Shown in pieces: positions 18,117 to 27,705 of a stretch of 64,000 bases of DNA. The DNA comes from Aureococcus anophagefferens. Taxonomy: Eukaryota; Sar; Pelagophyceae; Pelagomonadales; Pelagomonadaceae. The number at the start of each line of letters is the position of its first letter. Positions within the stretch are counted from its first letter, which is position 1. The notes beneath the pieces were generated by a model. It was not told the origin of the DNA. It searched no databases and saw only the letters and a list, made by a program, of their open reading frames with translations. Where the stretch lies: the NCBI RefSeq assembly GCF_000186865.1, contig NW_008705609.1, forward strand, positions 63,193 to 127,192, given 5' to 3'. The translations under genes were made by a program, and so were the position numbers.

Positions 18117-19367
18117 TCAAAGGAGGCACAGGAGGCTGTTCGCCCCCGGAAATTCGAGGAACTCAGAGACGTAGGTGTCGGGGTGGGGCTCGAGTCCGCA
18201 CGCGAGGCGCGCGCGTTCTCGGGCTGCGGCGAGCGCCGCCAGCACGCGGGGCTTCGCGAGCCAAGAGGCGGCTCGCTCCGGAGTCGCCGAGGCCTTGAGG
18301 TTCACGAGCCCATTCTGGAGAGTCTCGGCGAAGCAAAGGTGCATCGCGACAAGGAAGGGCGAAGATCCGGAGAAGAGCGCGCGCGACTCCGCAAAGGTAA
18401 TGTGCTGGTTTGTCGTTTTCCCGCAGAGAACCACACACCTGGACGTGGTGAAGTGCCTCATCAGCACATCTGCATCCTCAGAGCCGATCGAGCACCACAT
18501 AGTTGACCTAGCGAGCCACTCGCCGCAATATTTTGCAGTAAATATGTTCTTGAGCCTGCTTTGCGTCTCTTCCATCCGAGCAACGCTTATCTCTCCATCC
18601 TGCAGTGCTGTCAGTAGCCCATGGAGCCTCCTGTCCTTCGAGAGAGCAGTGACCTGTTTTTTATATGCCGTCATAATTCTGTTCTCTTTGCCGCTGTTGT
18701 TCTCTTTGCCGCAGGCTGTCGGGCCCATCCAGCCCCGTCCAGCGGCATAGTTCTCCGTCCATGCATGCGTACAGGCGTCACCGCTCTTCATCCTGGCGTC
18801 GTGCCGCACTCTCACCTCCACTGCACACTCAATGAGGAACTTGCCACATTCAGCCAACTCCCTCCAAGACGGACGATCGGGGCTGCCCAGAAGTTCGAGC
18901 ATGTCATCAAGCGATGGCCGGTACTTGCAGTTAACGATTACTGGCGTAAACCATGCCGGTAGGCCCATCTCCCTGGCCTGCAACACCGCTTTTCTCATCT
19001 CTATTAAATCTGATGGTATTATTGACCCAGAGTCCGTAAACCGTGCGTAAACCTCCATAAAAGCGCGAGCAAGGGGGACGATGGGGTCGCCGTTTGCCGC
19101 CCTTGTTTGCGGTTCCCCGCGCCCGAACAGCTCCTCGAAGCCATCACTTGCTTCGAGGCGCTCGGCGGCGCGATTCGCCGCAGCTACATCACGCCCGGCG
19201 GCGAGTCTGGCGCGTTTTTCGCGACCCCGCTTCTTTGCGATGCGAAAGTCGCCCACCGGCTTGCAGGGGCGCGGCAAATGGGCATGCTCCGGGGGCTTCG
19301 GGGGCTTCGGGGGCATGCTTCGTAACTGCGTCGATCGTATTAGACACGGTTGCAGGTGGACACACAT
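18117..19367 (-). CDS. MULE accessory ORF, unknown function
   Basis: 416 codons from an ATG, between the transposase and the methyltransferase and on the same strand. The N-terminus is Pro/Lys-rich (PPKPPKPPEHAHLPRPCKP), then basic. The body is helical with several Cys/His residues (CSIGSEDADVLMRHFTTSRC, CGKTTNQHITF) and no motif that I recognise. The intact length and shared orientation suggest it belongs to the element, possibly as a DNA-binding or regulatory partner. The 5' end is GC-rich, unlike the transposase. Confidence 0.6.
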   Translation of the reverse strand: MCVHLQPCLIRSTQLRSMPPKPPKPPEHAHLPRPCKPVGDFRIAKKRGREKRARLAAGRDVAAANRAAERLEASDGFEELFGRGEPQTRAANGDPIVPLARAFMEVYARFTDSGSIIPSDLIEMRKAVLQAREMGLPAWFTPVIVNCKYRPSLDDMLELLGSPDRPSWRELAECGKFLIECAVEVRVRHDARMKSGDACTHAWTENYAAGRGWMGPTACGKENNSGKENRIMTAYKKQVTALSKDRRLHGLLTALQDGEISVARMEETQSRLKNIFTAKYCGEWLARSTMWCSIGSEDADVLMRHFTTSRCVVLCGKTTNQHITFAESRALFSGSSPFLVAMHLCFAETLQNGLVNLKASATPERAASWLAKPRVLAALAAARERARLACGLEPHPDTYVSEFLEFPGANSLLCLL

Positions 19368-19730
19368 CGACGCTTCTCCACCTGCAGAGTATCACCGACG
19401 ACCATCACGAAACTAATCGCCCGTGAAAGTTTCGGACGATATATCTAATTCAAGGCGATTATATATTATGGGGTATGGTAGCCATTGGCAACTTCGAAGG
19501 GCCGTTGAAAATCTCAGAGGGGTGGACGAAAAAAACGCGTCTTACAGCACTGCGGGCCTGTTGGAGAAGTCTGCGGCAAGCCTAGAACCGGAGAAACTCC
19601 CAGTTGCAAATTCCACAAGAGAAGACGGCCTACCGTCGAGGCGCGCAGGAGCGGCGCGCAGGCCGCTCGCGAGGACGGCTGGTCTCCATAAACCACACCA
19701 TAACACATTTACAACCCCTAAAGCTCAGCG

Positions 19731-22712
19731 CTAAAGCTCCGTGATGAACTTGTGCTTGAGGTCATGGGTGTAGTCGGCGGACGAGCCACCGAGCTTGCGG
19801 AACTCGCCCTTGGTCGTCGCGGCCTTGTACTTCTCGTAGCGCTGGTGCGACTTGCACCCGAGCTGCTTCGGGTTCTTCTGCTTGAGCGTGATACGGGTCG
19901 CATCGCCCTTCTGTGGTTGCTTCACTGCGGGCTTCTTTGCCGCTGGCTTCTTTGCCGCTGGCTTCTTTGCCGTGGGCTTCTTTGCAACTGGCTTCTTTGC
20001 GGACTCATCATCATCATCAGAAGAAGAAGAAGAAGAAGAAGAAGAAGAAGAAGAAGAAGCGCCCTCACCCTCAAGTGTTTCAGTTACAGTTTCTTTTAAC
20101 AGTCTTTTGTCATCTGAATCTAATTTCATTTTCAGGTCTTTTGCTGCTTGTTTGTATACTACTTTAATATCACCAGCACCCAATAGCGCATTGGCCTTTG
20201 CGAACTGTATCAGTTTGTTGCACCTGTCCATCTTCTTTGAGAAAGCAGATTGCGCATCAGTTTGCGCAGCATCATCATCATCAGCTAGCGCATCATCATC
20301 AGAAGAAGAAAAAGGAAAAGGAGAAGCGCGAGCTTTATTTACCTTACGCTTCTTTGCCGCTGGCTTCTTTGAAGGCTCATCAGAAGAAGAAGAAGAAGAA
20401 GAAGAAGAAGAGGGAGAAGCACCATCGTCATCGTCATCATCATCTTCTTCATGAGCTAGCGCAGCACCATCATCATCAAGAGCTAGCGCAGCACCATCAT
20501 CATCATCACCGCTTAGCGCAGCACCAGCAAAAGCAGCATCATCTTCTTCCTCGTCTTCGTCTTCTTCAGCTTCGATACGCCCCTGCGGCACTGGGGAAAA
20601 AATGAGTCCATCAACGCCCTTTGCCAATGGGCAAGTTCGCGCAGTGTGACCTACGGGAGGCTCAGCACCAAAGCAAATACTACACGTCGGCTTCGCCCTT
20701 TTTCTTCCTCTCATCTGCTGTTTGAGACTAATTGCCCTAATTTTTTTTTTTGGCCTGCCGGCCTTTGCTGGTTGGAAGCTTGGAAGCCTTAAACTTGCAT
20801 CCGCCAAATGTGATAGGTTATTATCCTGAATTTCAGCAGTTGATGGTATACTTATAGGTGGCAGAGACTGATAGATTGCTAATAATCCTCTGGTTGTCAT
20901 ATGACTTGGCAAGACTGTTTCTATGTTACACGAGGCATGCCTAGCGCACGCAATCAAGTGCGCGCATGGCCCAGCCATAACCCTTTGACAGCCTCCTTCG
21001 CAGGTCAATGTGCCAAGGTTCACGCGGAGTCGTTTGTCACCATCAGAGACGATAAATGTACCACCTGCTTCCTTTTTAACTCTCATGTTTGCGGTTTTTT
21101 TACCTTCTTTCTCTATTTTTTCATGGAGTTTTGGAGGTGTGAAAGTTGGACATTGCGTCAATGTTTCTATTATCTTTAACCTCCTGCTCTCCATACCTTC
21201 CGCTTTCAAGAACAAAAACTCCATTACTCCAGCCTTCCTTGTCGGAATCGCTGCCGCGTTCATGCATTCTACCGACTGACTGGACGTAATACCTTTCAGT
21301 GTCCCAGCTGCCGCCAGGTACAGCTGACCTTCCTCACCTCTCTTAGACAGATATTCTTTCAGATCACTATCCATGGCTAACAATTTTTTGGCTAGTTGGA
21401 CACCCGTAGGGGCCTTGAGAGCGGAAATGTACTGATCCAGGTTGTCCCTGAGGCTTGGCTTGTCTTTAATATTTTCTGTTACATGATAAGAATCTGCAAA
21501 CAGCTTTACTTCATCAAAACAAGCATGATGGGCATTAAGGGCCCCTTTACTACCGTCAAAGATGTCCACCTGGGATTCGCAATCGAAACCTGGTATAGCT
21601 GATTTGGTTGCTTCATTCATCATCTTCCACGCATCCTCGTTCTCATTACCCCATGACAATGTTGCCATTAGGTCATTAACCATCCCCAGAGACGTTTCTA
21701 TTGAAACTCTGAGCCCGTATTGGCTCATACTGGCTCCCTTTGCATGTGCAAAATCTGAGCTAGTTATAGAGAGGATAGAAGCGTTGTGCAAAGTAACCAA
21801 GCCAGGTGGCGCTATAGAGATATGGACAACATATTTAACATCCTTTTCTAACTTTGGCACCGTCGACTTTTTAAACAACGTCACCTTGTGTTTCGCATCA
21901 TCTTTTTTTTTCGCCCGCTCACTAGTGTCATGCTCTTTTTTCATTGCCTCACAAAGTTTCTTCTGCATCTCTTTGGAAGTAACAGTTTCAAATTCTACTG
22001 TCCACCCTTTTTTCCTAAATGCTGCACAGACAATAGGAAGGTTTGCCACTTGATCGGTCATCTCACCCCCAGGCTTTATGATGTTTCGTGCAAATTCACA
22101 TGCCCTCTGTACAAACGAAGATTTAGGATTAAGAGTCTTATAGATATAGCGTTGCATGAGTGGTATGGCGACCTTCGGCTTGATGCCGTCGTGCTTATTC
22201 GCATTACTAGCAATTAAGCCTGCGAAATCTTCTGAATTGTAGTTCGTGCACCTTTTGGAGACAAGAGGTTTGGAAACACAACTATGTGTCCTGCGCGCAG
22301 TAAGATAAGTGACCTTCCAGCTTGAATCGGACTGCCGAAGTATTCTCACTTTCGCGCAGGCTTTGTCTCCACATGCGCATTGAAAAACAATGTTCTGCAA
22401 ATCAAATTTTTCGCGACATGCGATCACATGAAGCTTCTCGAACATGCCCTTAGCGGCAATAGCAGCGCTTACTCTCGAAGAGAAGGTGTCTCCCTTTTCG
22501 AAATCTTGTAGCGCGTGCAGCTCCGTCAACACGGGAGTCTCGTTGGCCTCTAAATCTAAGGAGGCCTTGGCCTTTTTCAATCTCACCTCGCCTTGTCGCT
22601 TTCTCTTTTCCTTCTTGTCATCCTCATATGACTGCCTAAGCCTCGCGACTTGGTCGTTCCTCTGCAGTTCTATTGAGCCGAAGGTCAAAGGAGGCACTGG
22701 CACCTCAGCCAT
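19731..22712 (-). CDS. Mutator-like (MULE) transposase with SWIM zinc finger and zinc knuckle
   Basis: About 993 residues from ATG 22710-22712 (an upstream TTG at 22838 is also in frame). Domain order: an N-terminal Cys/His segment (FQCACGDKACAKV...RRTHSC), then a MULE-type DDE core with the conserved signposts SSDFAHAKG, IFDGSKGAL followed by FADSYHVTENI, and SSQSVECMNAA (likely catalytic Glu). Next come a SWIM finger (LTCEGGC...GPCAHLIA) and a zinc knuckle (CSICFGAEPPVGHTARTC). The last ~300 residues are acidic and Ser runs alternating with KKPAAKKPAAKK stretches resembling histone H1 tails. It would cut and join DNA at the element ends. The frame is intact. Confidence 0.85.
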   Translation of the reverse strand: MAEVPVPPLTFGSIELQRNDQVARLRQSYEDDKKEKRKRQGEVRLKKAKASLDLEANETPVLTELHALQDFEKGDTFSSRVSAAIAAKGMFEKLHVIACREKFDLQNIVFQCACGDKACAKVRILRQSDSSWKVTYLTARRTHSCVSKPLVSKRCTNYNSEDFAGLIASNANKHDGIKPKVAIPLMQRYIYKTLNPKSSFVQRACEFARNIIKPGGEMTDQVANLPIVCAAFRKKGWTVEFETVTSKEMQKKLCEAMKKEHDTSERAKKKDDAKHKVTLFKKSTVPKLEKDVKYVVHISIAPPGLVTLHNASILSITSSDFAHAKGASMSQYGLRVSIETSLGMVNDLMATLSWGNENEDAWKMMNEATKSAIPGFDCESQVDIFDGSKGALNAHHACFDEVKLFADSYHVTENIKDKPSLRDNLDQYISALKAPTGVQLAKKLLAMDSDLKEYLSKRGEEGQLYLAAAGTLKGITSSQSVECMNAAAIPTRKAGVMEFLFLKAEGMESRRLKIIETLTQCPTFTPPKLHEKIEKEGKKTANMRVKKEAGGTFIVSDGDKRLRVNLGTLTCEGGCQRVMAGPCAHLIACARHASCNIETVLPSHMTTRGLLAIYQSLPPISIPSTAEIQDNNLSHLADASLRLPSFQPAKAGRPKKKIRAISLKQQMRGRKRAKPTCSICFGAEPPVGHTARTCPLAKGVDGLIFSPVPQGRIEAEEDEDEEEDDAAFAGAALSGDDDDGAALALDDDGAALAHEEDDDDDDDGASPSSSSSSSSSSDEPSKKPAAKKRKVNKARASPFPFSSSDDDALADDDDAAQTDAQSAFSKKMDRCNKLIQFAKANALLGAGDIKVVYKQAAKDLKMKLDSDDKRLLKETVTETLEGEGASSSSSSSSSSSSSDDDDESAKKPVAKKPTAKKPAAKKPAAKKPAVKQPQKGDATRITLKQKNPKQLGCKSHQRYEKYKAATTKGEFRKLGGSSADYTHDLKHKFITEL

Positions 22713-22817
22713 GTGCCCCCACGCCGGCCCGGGGGGCTTGCAACGCGGATCACGACGACCCGGCTGAACTAGCTGAGTTAGGACCTCTGCGGGATATTGG
22801 TACCAGGAGCCCAAAAA

Positions 22818-22974
22818 GTTAGGACCACTACGAGTCAAAAGAATCTAAGGTTAGGACCGTTATGGGTGTTTTTGGCCTGGGTTAGGACCGTCCTGCATAT
22901 ATACCTCTTAGGTTAGGACCATCGTGCACCTTTTGACTAAGGGGGGGGATAATAGCGGGTTTTTCTCTTTTAAA
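22818..22974. repeat. Right terminal inverted repeat and subterminal GGTTAGGACC repeats of the MULE
   Basis: GTTAGGACC occurs at about 22820, 22851, 22882 and 22913, at near-regular ~31-bp spacing, just inside the 28-bp TIR (22947-22974). Subterminal repeats of this kind are common transposase binding sites. The MULE promoter must also lie here, because the transposase ATG is at 22712. Confidence 0.75.
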
Positions 22975-23120
22975 TCTTAACTCTAGTTATTCGTGATATA
23001 TATTCCCCACCCTCGACCATCGCTTCCTCGCACCCATGCGCCCCGAGTTGAATCGGTCAAAAACGCGACTGGTGCGCCCACCCCCACCCCTCATCATACC
23101 TTTCACCACATCCCTCCCTC

Positions 23121-23444
23121 ATAGGTCTGAACTCCTACGACTCTACGCTGAACAGAATTTTCTTTTCGGGCTACGACGGCGAGGACGTCGACCTGTTCCG
23201 CGTCGCATGCGAGGCCCAGGTCAAGGCCGAACTCCAAGCAGGCCGAGCTGTAGCGCCCGTTGACGCGCTCTACATGGTCAACCACTCGGAGCGTGTCTCC
23301 TGTTTAATCCTCTACATGCAGACGGCAACGTGCCTCGATAACCCATCCCGGATGTATGCCCCCACCGGCATCAAAAAAAATCTTGACTCCATTCAGTCAT
23401 ATCTACGGTCGGGCCAGCGTCCCCCTTTTTTTTACACTTTTTGA
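23121..23444 (+). CDS. Hypothetical protein exon
   Basis: The plus frame reads IGLNSYDSTLNRIFFSGYDG and continues with ordinary codon use to a TGA at 23442-23444. CATAG before 23124 may be a 3' splice site. No domain is recognised. It begins 150 bp outside the MULE right end, so it is host or another element's DNA. Confidence 0.4.
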   Translation: MGLNSYDSTLNRIFFSGYDGEDVDLFRVACEAQVKAELQAGRAVAPVDALYMVNHSERVSCLILYMQTATCLDNPSRMYAPTGIKKNLDSIQSYLRSGQRPPFFYTF

Positions 23445-23486
23445 CTTTGAGATTTTGGAACATGACACTCAAATCGTAGGTTGCGG

Positions 23487-23918
23487 GAAGGCAAGGACAG
23501 CCAAAGGGCTACGGAATTGGGCAATTGGGGTTTTTGGAACAAAACTGATACTGCTTACCGTCGCCTGAATCAGTCGTACAAGGATTTTGGGTTGCGTTTC
23601 CAGAAAGAGATTACCTTGTCAAATGCTGAAGGCCGTGCGGAGCTTTACGCTCGAGTGGGCCACACGAAGACCGACCCCATTCCAGCAGCTATCTTTGACC
23701 ACATGAAAAAATACGTGGACCGCCTCATCACACTTACTCGTGGAGACGGACCTAGTTTGAAAATACAACTTCTTGACGACTATCACCGACGTTGTGTTTC
23801 CTCCGGAGACACCCGCACTGTCCACCTCAGCAGATTTGCTCAACACCTAACTCTCATCAGGTTCCGCTTTCAGCTGGACATCGCCTACAACGCTCTGTAC
23901 TCCGGGTTACTCCACGGT
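23487..23918 (+). CDS. Hypothetical protein, truncated by the 770-bp duplication
   Basis: A coding-like frame (TELGNWGFWNKTDTAYRRLN..., RFRFQLDIAYNALYSG) probably belongs to the same gene as the preceding exon. It runs into copy B of the duplication at 23913 and stops 20 codons later. It has no ATG of its own and no recognised domain. Confidence 0.4.
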
Positions 23919-24682
23919 GCGCAGTGTCATCTCTAACTTTGACATCGACAGTGTCGGGGAGCCTTCCTGACCACTCCCCCAAAGCCACATAGGCTTCCTG
24001 GACGGCGTCTCACAGTGCGAGCTGCGCGTTGCTGAGCCCAATGGATGAAGATACAGCGCCCAAAAGCTGATCAGGGCCGAACCTCGCGAGGATTCGCGGG
24101 AACCCTGTGCGGGGAGGGAATCCGAGTACCAATTCGTGATCAGTAATTGCCTGGAAGTGATCTCGTTTCGAGTCTATCTTCCAGGGGGCGCGCCATCCGC
24201 CGCGGGAGGCGGGAGAGAGCAGGGACCTCGGAAGTGACGCCTGCGCAACTAAATACAAACTAAATACAAACTAAATACAAACTAAATACAAACTAAATAC
24301 AAACTAAATAGCTAAATATTTAGCTTGCAGATCCCCAAGCCGGATCTAGGCGCGCGAAGTCTTCGTAAGCGCCACGGACGCGTCCGCGCAGGCCGCCGAA
24401 GCCGTCGCCGACGCCGCGGAAGCCAAGGCCCGGGCCGGCGGCACCAAGGGCGCCACGCTCACGCTGAGCCGCGAAAAATGGGAGAGTTTACGAAGCCTTG
24501 TCCATGTGCGGGGTTCGGTAACACGCAACCCCGCCCAAGGTTGTTTGACTGCGAGGACCTAAATTGTAAGGGGAATTGTAAAAGAAGTGGTGCCAATGGT
24601 GGCCTCTGTCAGGGCTGCCGCCAAGGAACGGCAACACAAAAGAAGAGGAAAAAAACAACAACCCACACTTCGGAGGCCCCCG
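23913..24682. repeat. 770-bp segmental duplication, copy B
   Basis: Matches 12156-12925 throughout. After CCCCCG the two copies differ by a base and copy B reaches the assembly gap within 10 bases, so only the Cys-rich N-terminus of the oxygenase-like gene is present here. Confidence 0.92.
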
Positions 24683-24692
24683 AGAGGATCCT

Positions 24693-24742
24693 NNNNNNNN
24701 NNNNNNNNNNNNNNNNNNNNNNNNNNNNNNNNNNNNNNNNNN
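24693..24742. other. Assembly gap (50 N)
   Basis: Separates duplication copy B from the 5' LTR of the Copia element. The first ~40 bases of that LTR and its target-site duplication are hidden. Confidence 1.
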
Positions 24743-25071
24743 CAGTGAACTGCATCTTGATGTTGCAGTGCACCTTACCCCACTGCGCTCCTACTGCGTA
24801 TCCTGCTAGTTTTCCCTTCCCTTCCTTAATTCATTCTAATCCAGTTTCAAGTCTTATAGACAGCGAACTGAAGGAGTGACTGCCAAGCAGGCACAGAGTG
24901 CATAGCGCTCTTCTGTGTCTGTGGTGTCTGTCTGGTTAGCGTCACAGCGACGTGCCAGGTAGCACCAGGCTCAGCGAGGTTGCACAGTCGCCGGACAGTG
25001 CACCTGCTGGATAGTAGTTTGACTGACGTCATAGCGACGTTAGGAAGCTAGTAAACTATCCTAACTTTCTA
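24743..25071 (+). repeat. 5' LTR (start lost in gap)
   Basis: Identical to 35294-35623 except for one base. The 3' boundary CTTTCTA is fixed by comparing three copies with different flanks (25071, 35623 and the inverted fragment 42767-42789). A TGGGCCGACG that might be the primer-binding site starts at 25076, but the tRNA cannot be named. Confidence 0.9.
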
Positions 25072-25189
25072 GGTGTGGGCCGACGCTCGGCCTCCTGTGA
25101 AGCCTCGCTTCATTCTTTTCTCTTCTCTTTACCCGCTTCGCGCTCTTTTCTCTTCGCTTTCGCCTCCGCGCTTGCTTTGAGGGGGAGAG

Positions 25190-27655
25190 ATGACGTCCGA
25201 AAGTGGCGAGAAAGAGGCCGCCGAGAGACGCGTTGCAAAGCTAGTCGCGGAAGCGGCGGAAGCTGAGGACAGACGAAATGTCACTCAGAAGGAGCTCAGA
25301 GAACAGCTGGATGACACAGTTACATCTGCGCTTGAACGATTTGAGACAAGCTTCAAAGCCAGTATAGCAGAATCACTGGAGAGCGTAAAGAATGGTCTCA
25401 GGGATGAGTTTCATAGGTCACTCCCAGACTTCGGTATCATAAAGCAAGAAGCAGCCAATCTTAAGGAACAGGTGCACAACCTTAGTGACGGTCTTAACAG
25501 CCTCACAGCCAAGTTTCACGACCATGTGGATGACATAGAGAGTGCTGACCTGAAGAGGGACGCTGCACAAAAGACACACTTGCAGATACTTGAAGCAAAA
25601 CAGAAGACCGTACTAAGTGACATTAGAGGCAAAGCCTTGAAAATAAAGGGAGAGTCAGTTGACACAGAGGACATAGTCAAAACAGTATTAGCACAGATAG
25701 AACCTAGGCTCGTCACGCTAGCATCAGGTCAACAGCAGCTTCCAAGAAGTCACGGACCCGAACTTTCAACAAACGAGTTCTATGGACAGGCGCCCAAGTT
25801 TCCTCAGCATCTACTACTAAGTGACCGTACCTCACACATACACGCTGCTATAGAGGAGGGACATTACTTCAAGGTAGGTATAAACCCTGAGCTGCAACTG
25901 TCTAAGTTCAAACAGCAAAATATCAACTTCTCCCGACTAGCGGACATTGAGAAACCATGGGAAGAGTACATTTATGGTGCAGATTACTTTCATAGATATC
26001 AGCAAGAAGCCAAGAAGATAGTTTCAATCTATGATGGAGAAAGAGACATAAGTACACATGGTGGAAGAGGCTACAGCTACGTCTACATAGGCACTCAGGC
26101 AATTCTCTTTGGGAGAACAGCTTTTGATACGCTACAAGCCAGGATGAAAGAAATCCTCAAGGAGACAATCCCTCTTGAGGATGAGTCAGTGATTCCAAAG
26201 TACTCGTGCCCAGACTGGAAGGATCCGAACAAGAATCCGAACTCATCTCGATTCATGACTCAGGAACTCCATTTGGAAAACGCAGTCAGAGCTAGTAGAC
26301 TAACTCTTATTTTTTATAGGGGGAGCATGGATAGACTGAGCTCAACTAACCTCCAGTACGAGCTACTGGAAAAACATCTCGGACAGGAAGAAGTCTCAAA
26401 TGGCGTATTTCAGTGGATGCAGAAAGTAATTATAGGCGCTAATGCTGTCGGCACTGACAAGGAACTGGAAGACCTCATGAATCAACTTCTAAGTCTCGAC
26501 TATGATATTCTGTCAGGCGGCTGCGTACTGCATTGGGTAACCGCTCTGGAACGGATAGTCAATATCCTGCAAGACAAGATGGGACCTGATTTTGACAGAG
26601 AGAAACATATTGATATGCTGCACGCTAGGGCAATCAATTTCCACAAAAGACAGTTCACAGCCCAAAATGTTACTACACTATTGACCCAAGCTTCCAGAGA
26701 ATACGGTCAATTTCTAAGCCGCATGCTAGAAGCACAAAAGGTTCTACGCAACTACAGCTCCTACATGAACACCGTCAACACACTGTCCTCCAAGGATTAC
26801 CATGTTGAGACCCTGCATCTTAGGATGAAATCTTGGGACGTGTATGTAAAGCACATAAAAGAACAGGCGAATGATGTTGAATACAGTCCTGGAGCTGTTC
26901 CTGCAAATTATGAACCAGCACTAGCACAGTACCTGCCTCAGGCAGACCAGGCTCATTTAGGAGAGGACGATCTATCACCAGATCCCTATTCCACAGATTC
27001 GGATACTGATGTGGCAGCTTACGGACAGCCCTACAAGCCCGGTGCTGTTCCACAGGCGCCATCAACATACGAGGATAGAATACTCCGAGGCGGCACCAAT
27101 ATAAATAGAGCTAACCGTGATTACAATCGCAGACGATCTGGGGAAAGGGCAACAAGACCTCCACCAGGTCCGCGTGCCGTTCTGGCAAAACCAGGTACAC
27201 CAGGTGCTCTCGGCGCAGGAAAACCAGCGCCATCCATTTCCAAAGATCAACTCCTACTCCTATATGACAAATCTCTCAAAAGTATAAGGACAATGACATA
27301 TGGAAAGGCCAAAGAAAAGCTAAAGGGAATGAATTCAGATATCATCTTAAAGTACCTTGACCAAATCAACCAAATCAGTCACGAAGCACTAAGTAAGAAG
27401 TTCCAAAGTGGAAAGTATGAGGCAATGGCCGCTTGTCTGTCAGCCACCTCTAAGGTGCTTGCTGCGAACCTAAGGGAGGAACTTACCGAACGCCTCAACT
27501 TCACGCTGTCTAATGAATGCTCCAACTTCCTTGATGATGAAACACTCTGTGTATTTGCAAAGAAGAACCTTACCGAGGAGTCTGACCAAGCGTTCTTCAG
27601 TCGAGTAGCTGTCGAGCCCAGTCAGGATTTTCAACCAGGGGAGGAGTCGAATTAA
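25190..27655 (+). CDS. gag: Copia gag-like protein
   Basis: 821 codons from ATG 25190, the first ATG after the LTR. The N-terminal ~170 residues are charged and predicted coiled coil (EKEAAERRVAKLVAEAAEAE). The centre is globular without recognised motifs, and residues ~590-720 are Pro/Gly-rich and basic. No CCHC zinc knuckle is visible, as in many algal Copia gags. The pol frame is open from 27586 and overlaps the end of gag by about 70 nt in the -1 frame. A frameshift near GGATTTTCAACC, or separate initiation, would be needed to make pol. It would form the virus-like particle that packages the RNA. Confidence 0.8.
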   Translation: MTSESGEKEAAERRVAKLVAEAAEAEDRRNVTQKELREQLDDTVTSALERFETSFKASIAESLESVKNGLRDEFHRSLPDFGIIKQEAANLKEQVHNLSDGLNSLTAKFHDHVDDIESADLKRDAAQKTHLQILEAKQKTVLSDIRGKALKIKGESVDTEDIVKTVLAQIEPRLVTLASGQQQLPRSHGPELSTNEFYGQAPKFPQHLLLSDRTSHIHAAIEEGHYFKVGINPELQLSKFKQQNINFSRLADIEKPWEEYIYGADYFHRYQQEAKKIVSIYDGERDISTHGGRGYSYVYIGTQAILFGRTAFDTLQARMKEILKETIPLEDESVIPKYSCPDWKDPNKNPNSSRFMTQELHLENAVRASRLTLIFYRGSMDRLSSTNLQYELLEKHLGQEEVSNGVFQWMQKVIIGANAVGTDKELEDLMNQLLSLDYDILSGGCVLHWVTALERIVNILQDKMGPDFDREKHIDMLHARAINFHKRQFTAQNVTTLLTQASREYGQFLSRMLEAQKVLRNYSSYMNTVNTLSSKDYHVETLHLRMKSWDVYVKHIKEQANDVEYSPGAVPANYEPALAQYLPQADQAHLGEDDLSPDPYSTDSDTDVAAYGQPYKPGAVPQAPSTYEDRILRGGTNINRANRDYNRRRSGERATRPPPGPRAVLAKPGTPGALGAGKPAPSISKDQLLLLYDKSLKSIRTMTYGKAKEKLKGMNSDIILKYLDQINQISHEALSKKFQSGKYEAMAACLSATSKVLAANLREELTERLNFTLSNECSNFLDDETLCVFAKKNLTEESDQAFFSRVAVEPSQDFQPGEESN

Positions 27656-27705
27656 GCTCCCCGACAGGTGAACCAAAAGACACATGTCTGCTTATCTCTA
27701 CTGAA

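Larger units (their letters stand above)
14718..22974 (-). mobile_element. Mutator-like DNA transposon carrying a cytosine methyltransferase
   Basis: A 28-bp terminal inverted repeat (one mismatch, core GAGAAAAACCCGCTATTATC) lies at 14718-14745 and, inverted, at 22947-22974. Weaker similarity extends inward to about 65 bp and includes GGTTAGGAC and TTTTGAC blocks. The interior encodes, all on minus, a MULE-type transposase (19731-22712), an accessory ORF (18117-19367) and a three-exon C5-cytosine DNA methyltransferase (15530-17201). The length of about 8.3 kb suits an autonomous MULE. I could not fix an 8-9 bp target-site duplication by eye. The frames are intact, so the element may be recent. 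Confidence 0.75.
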
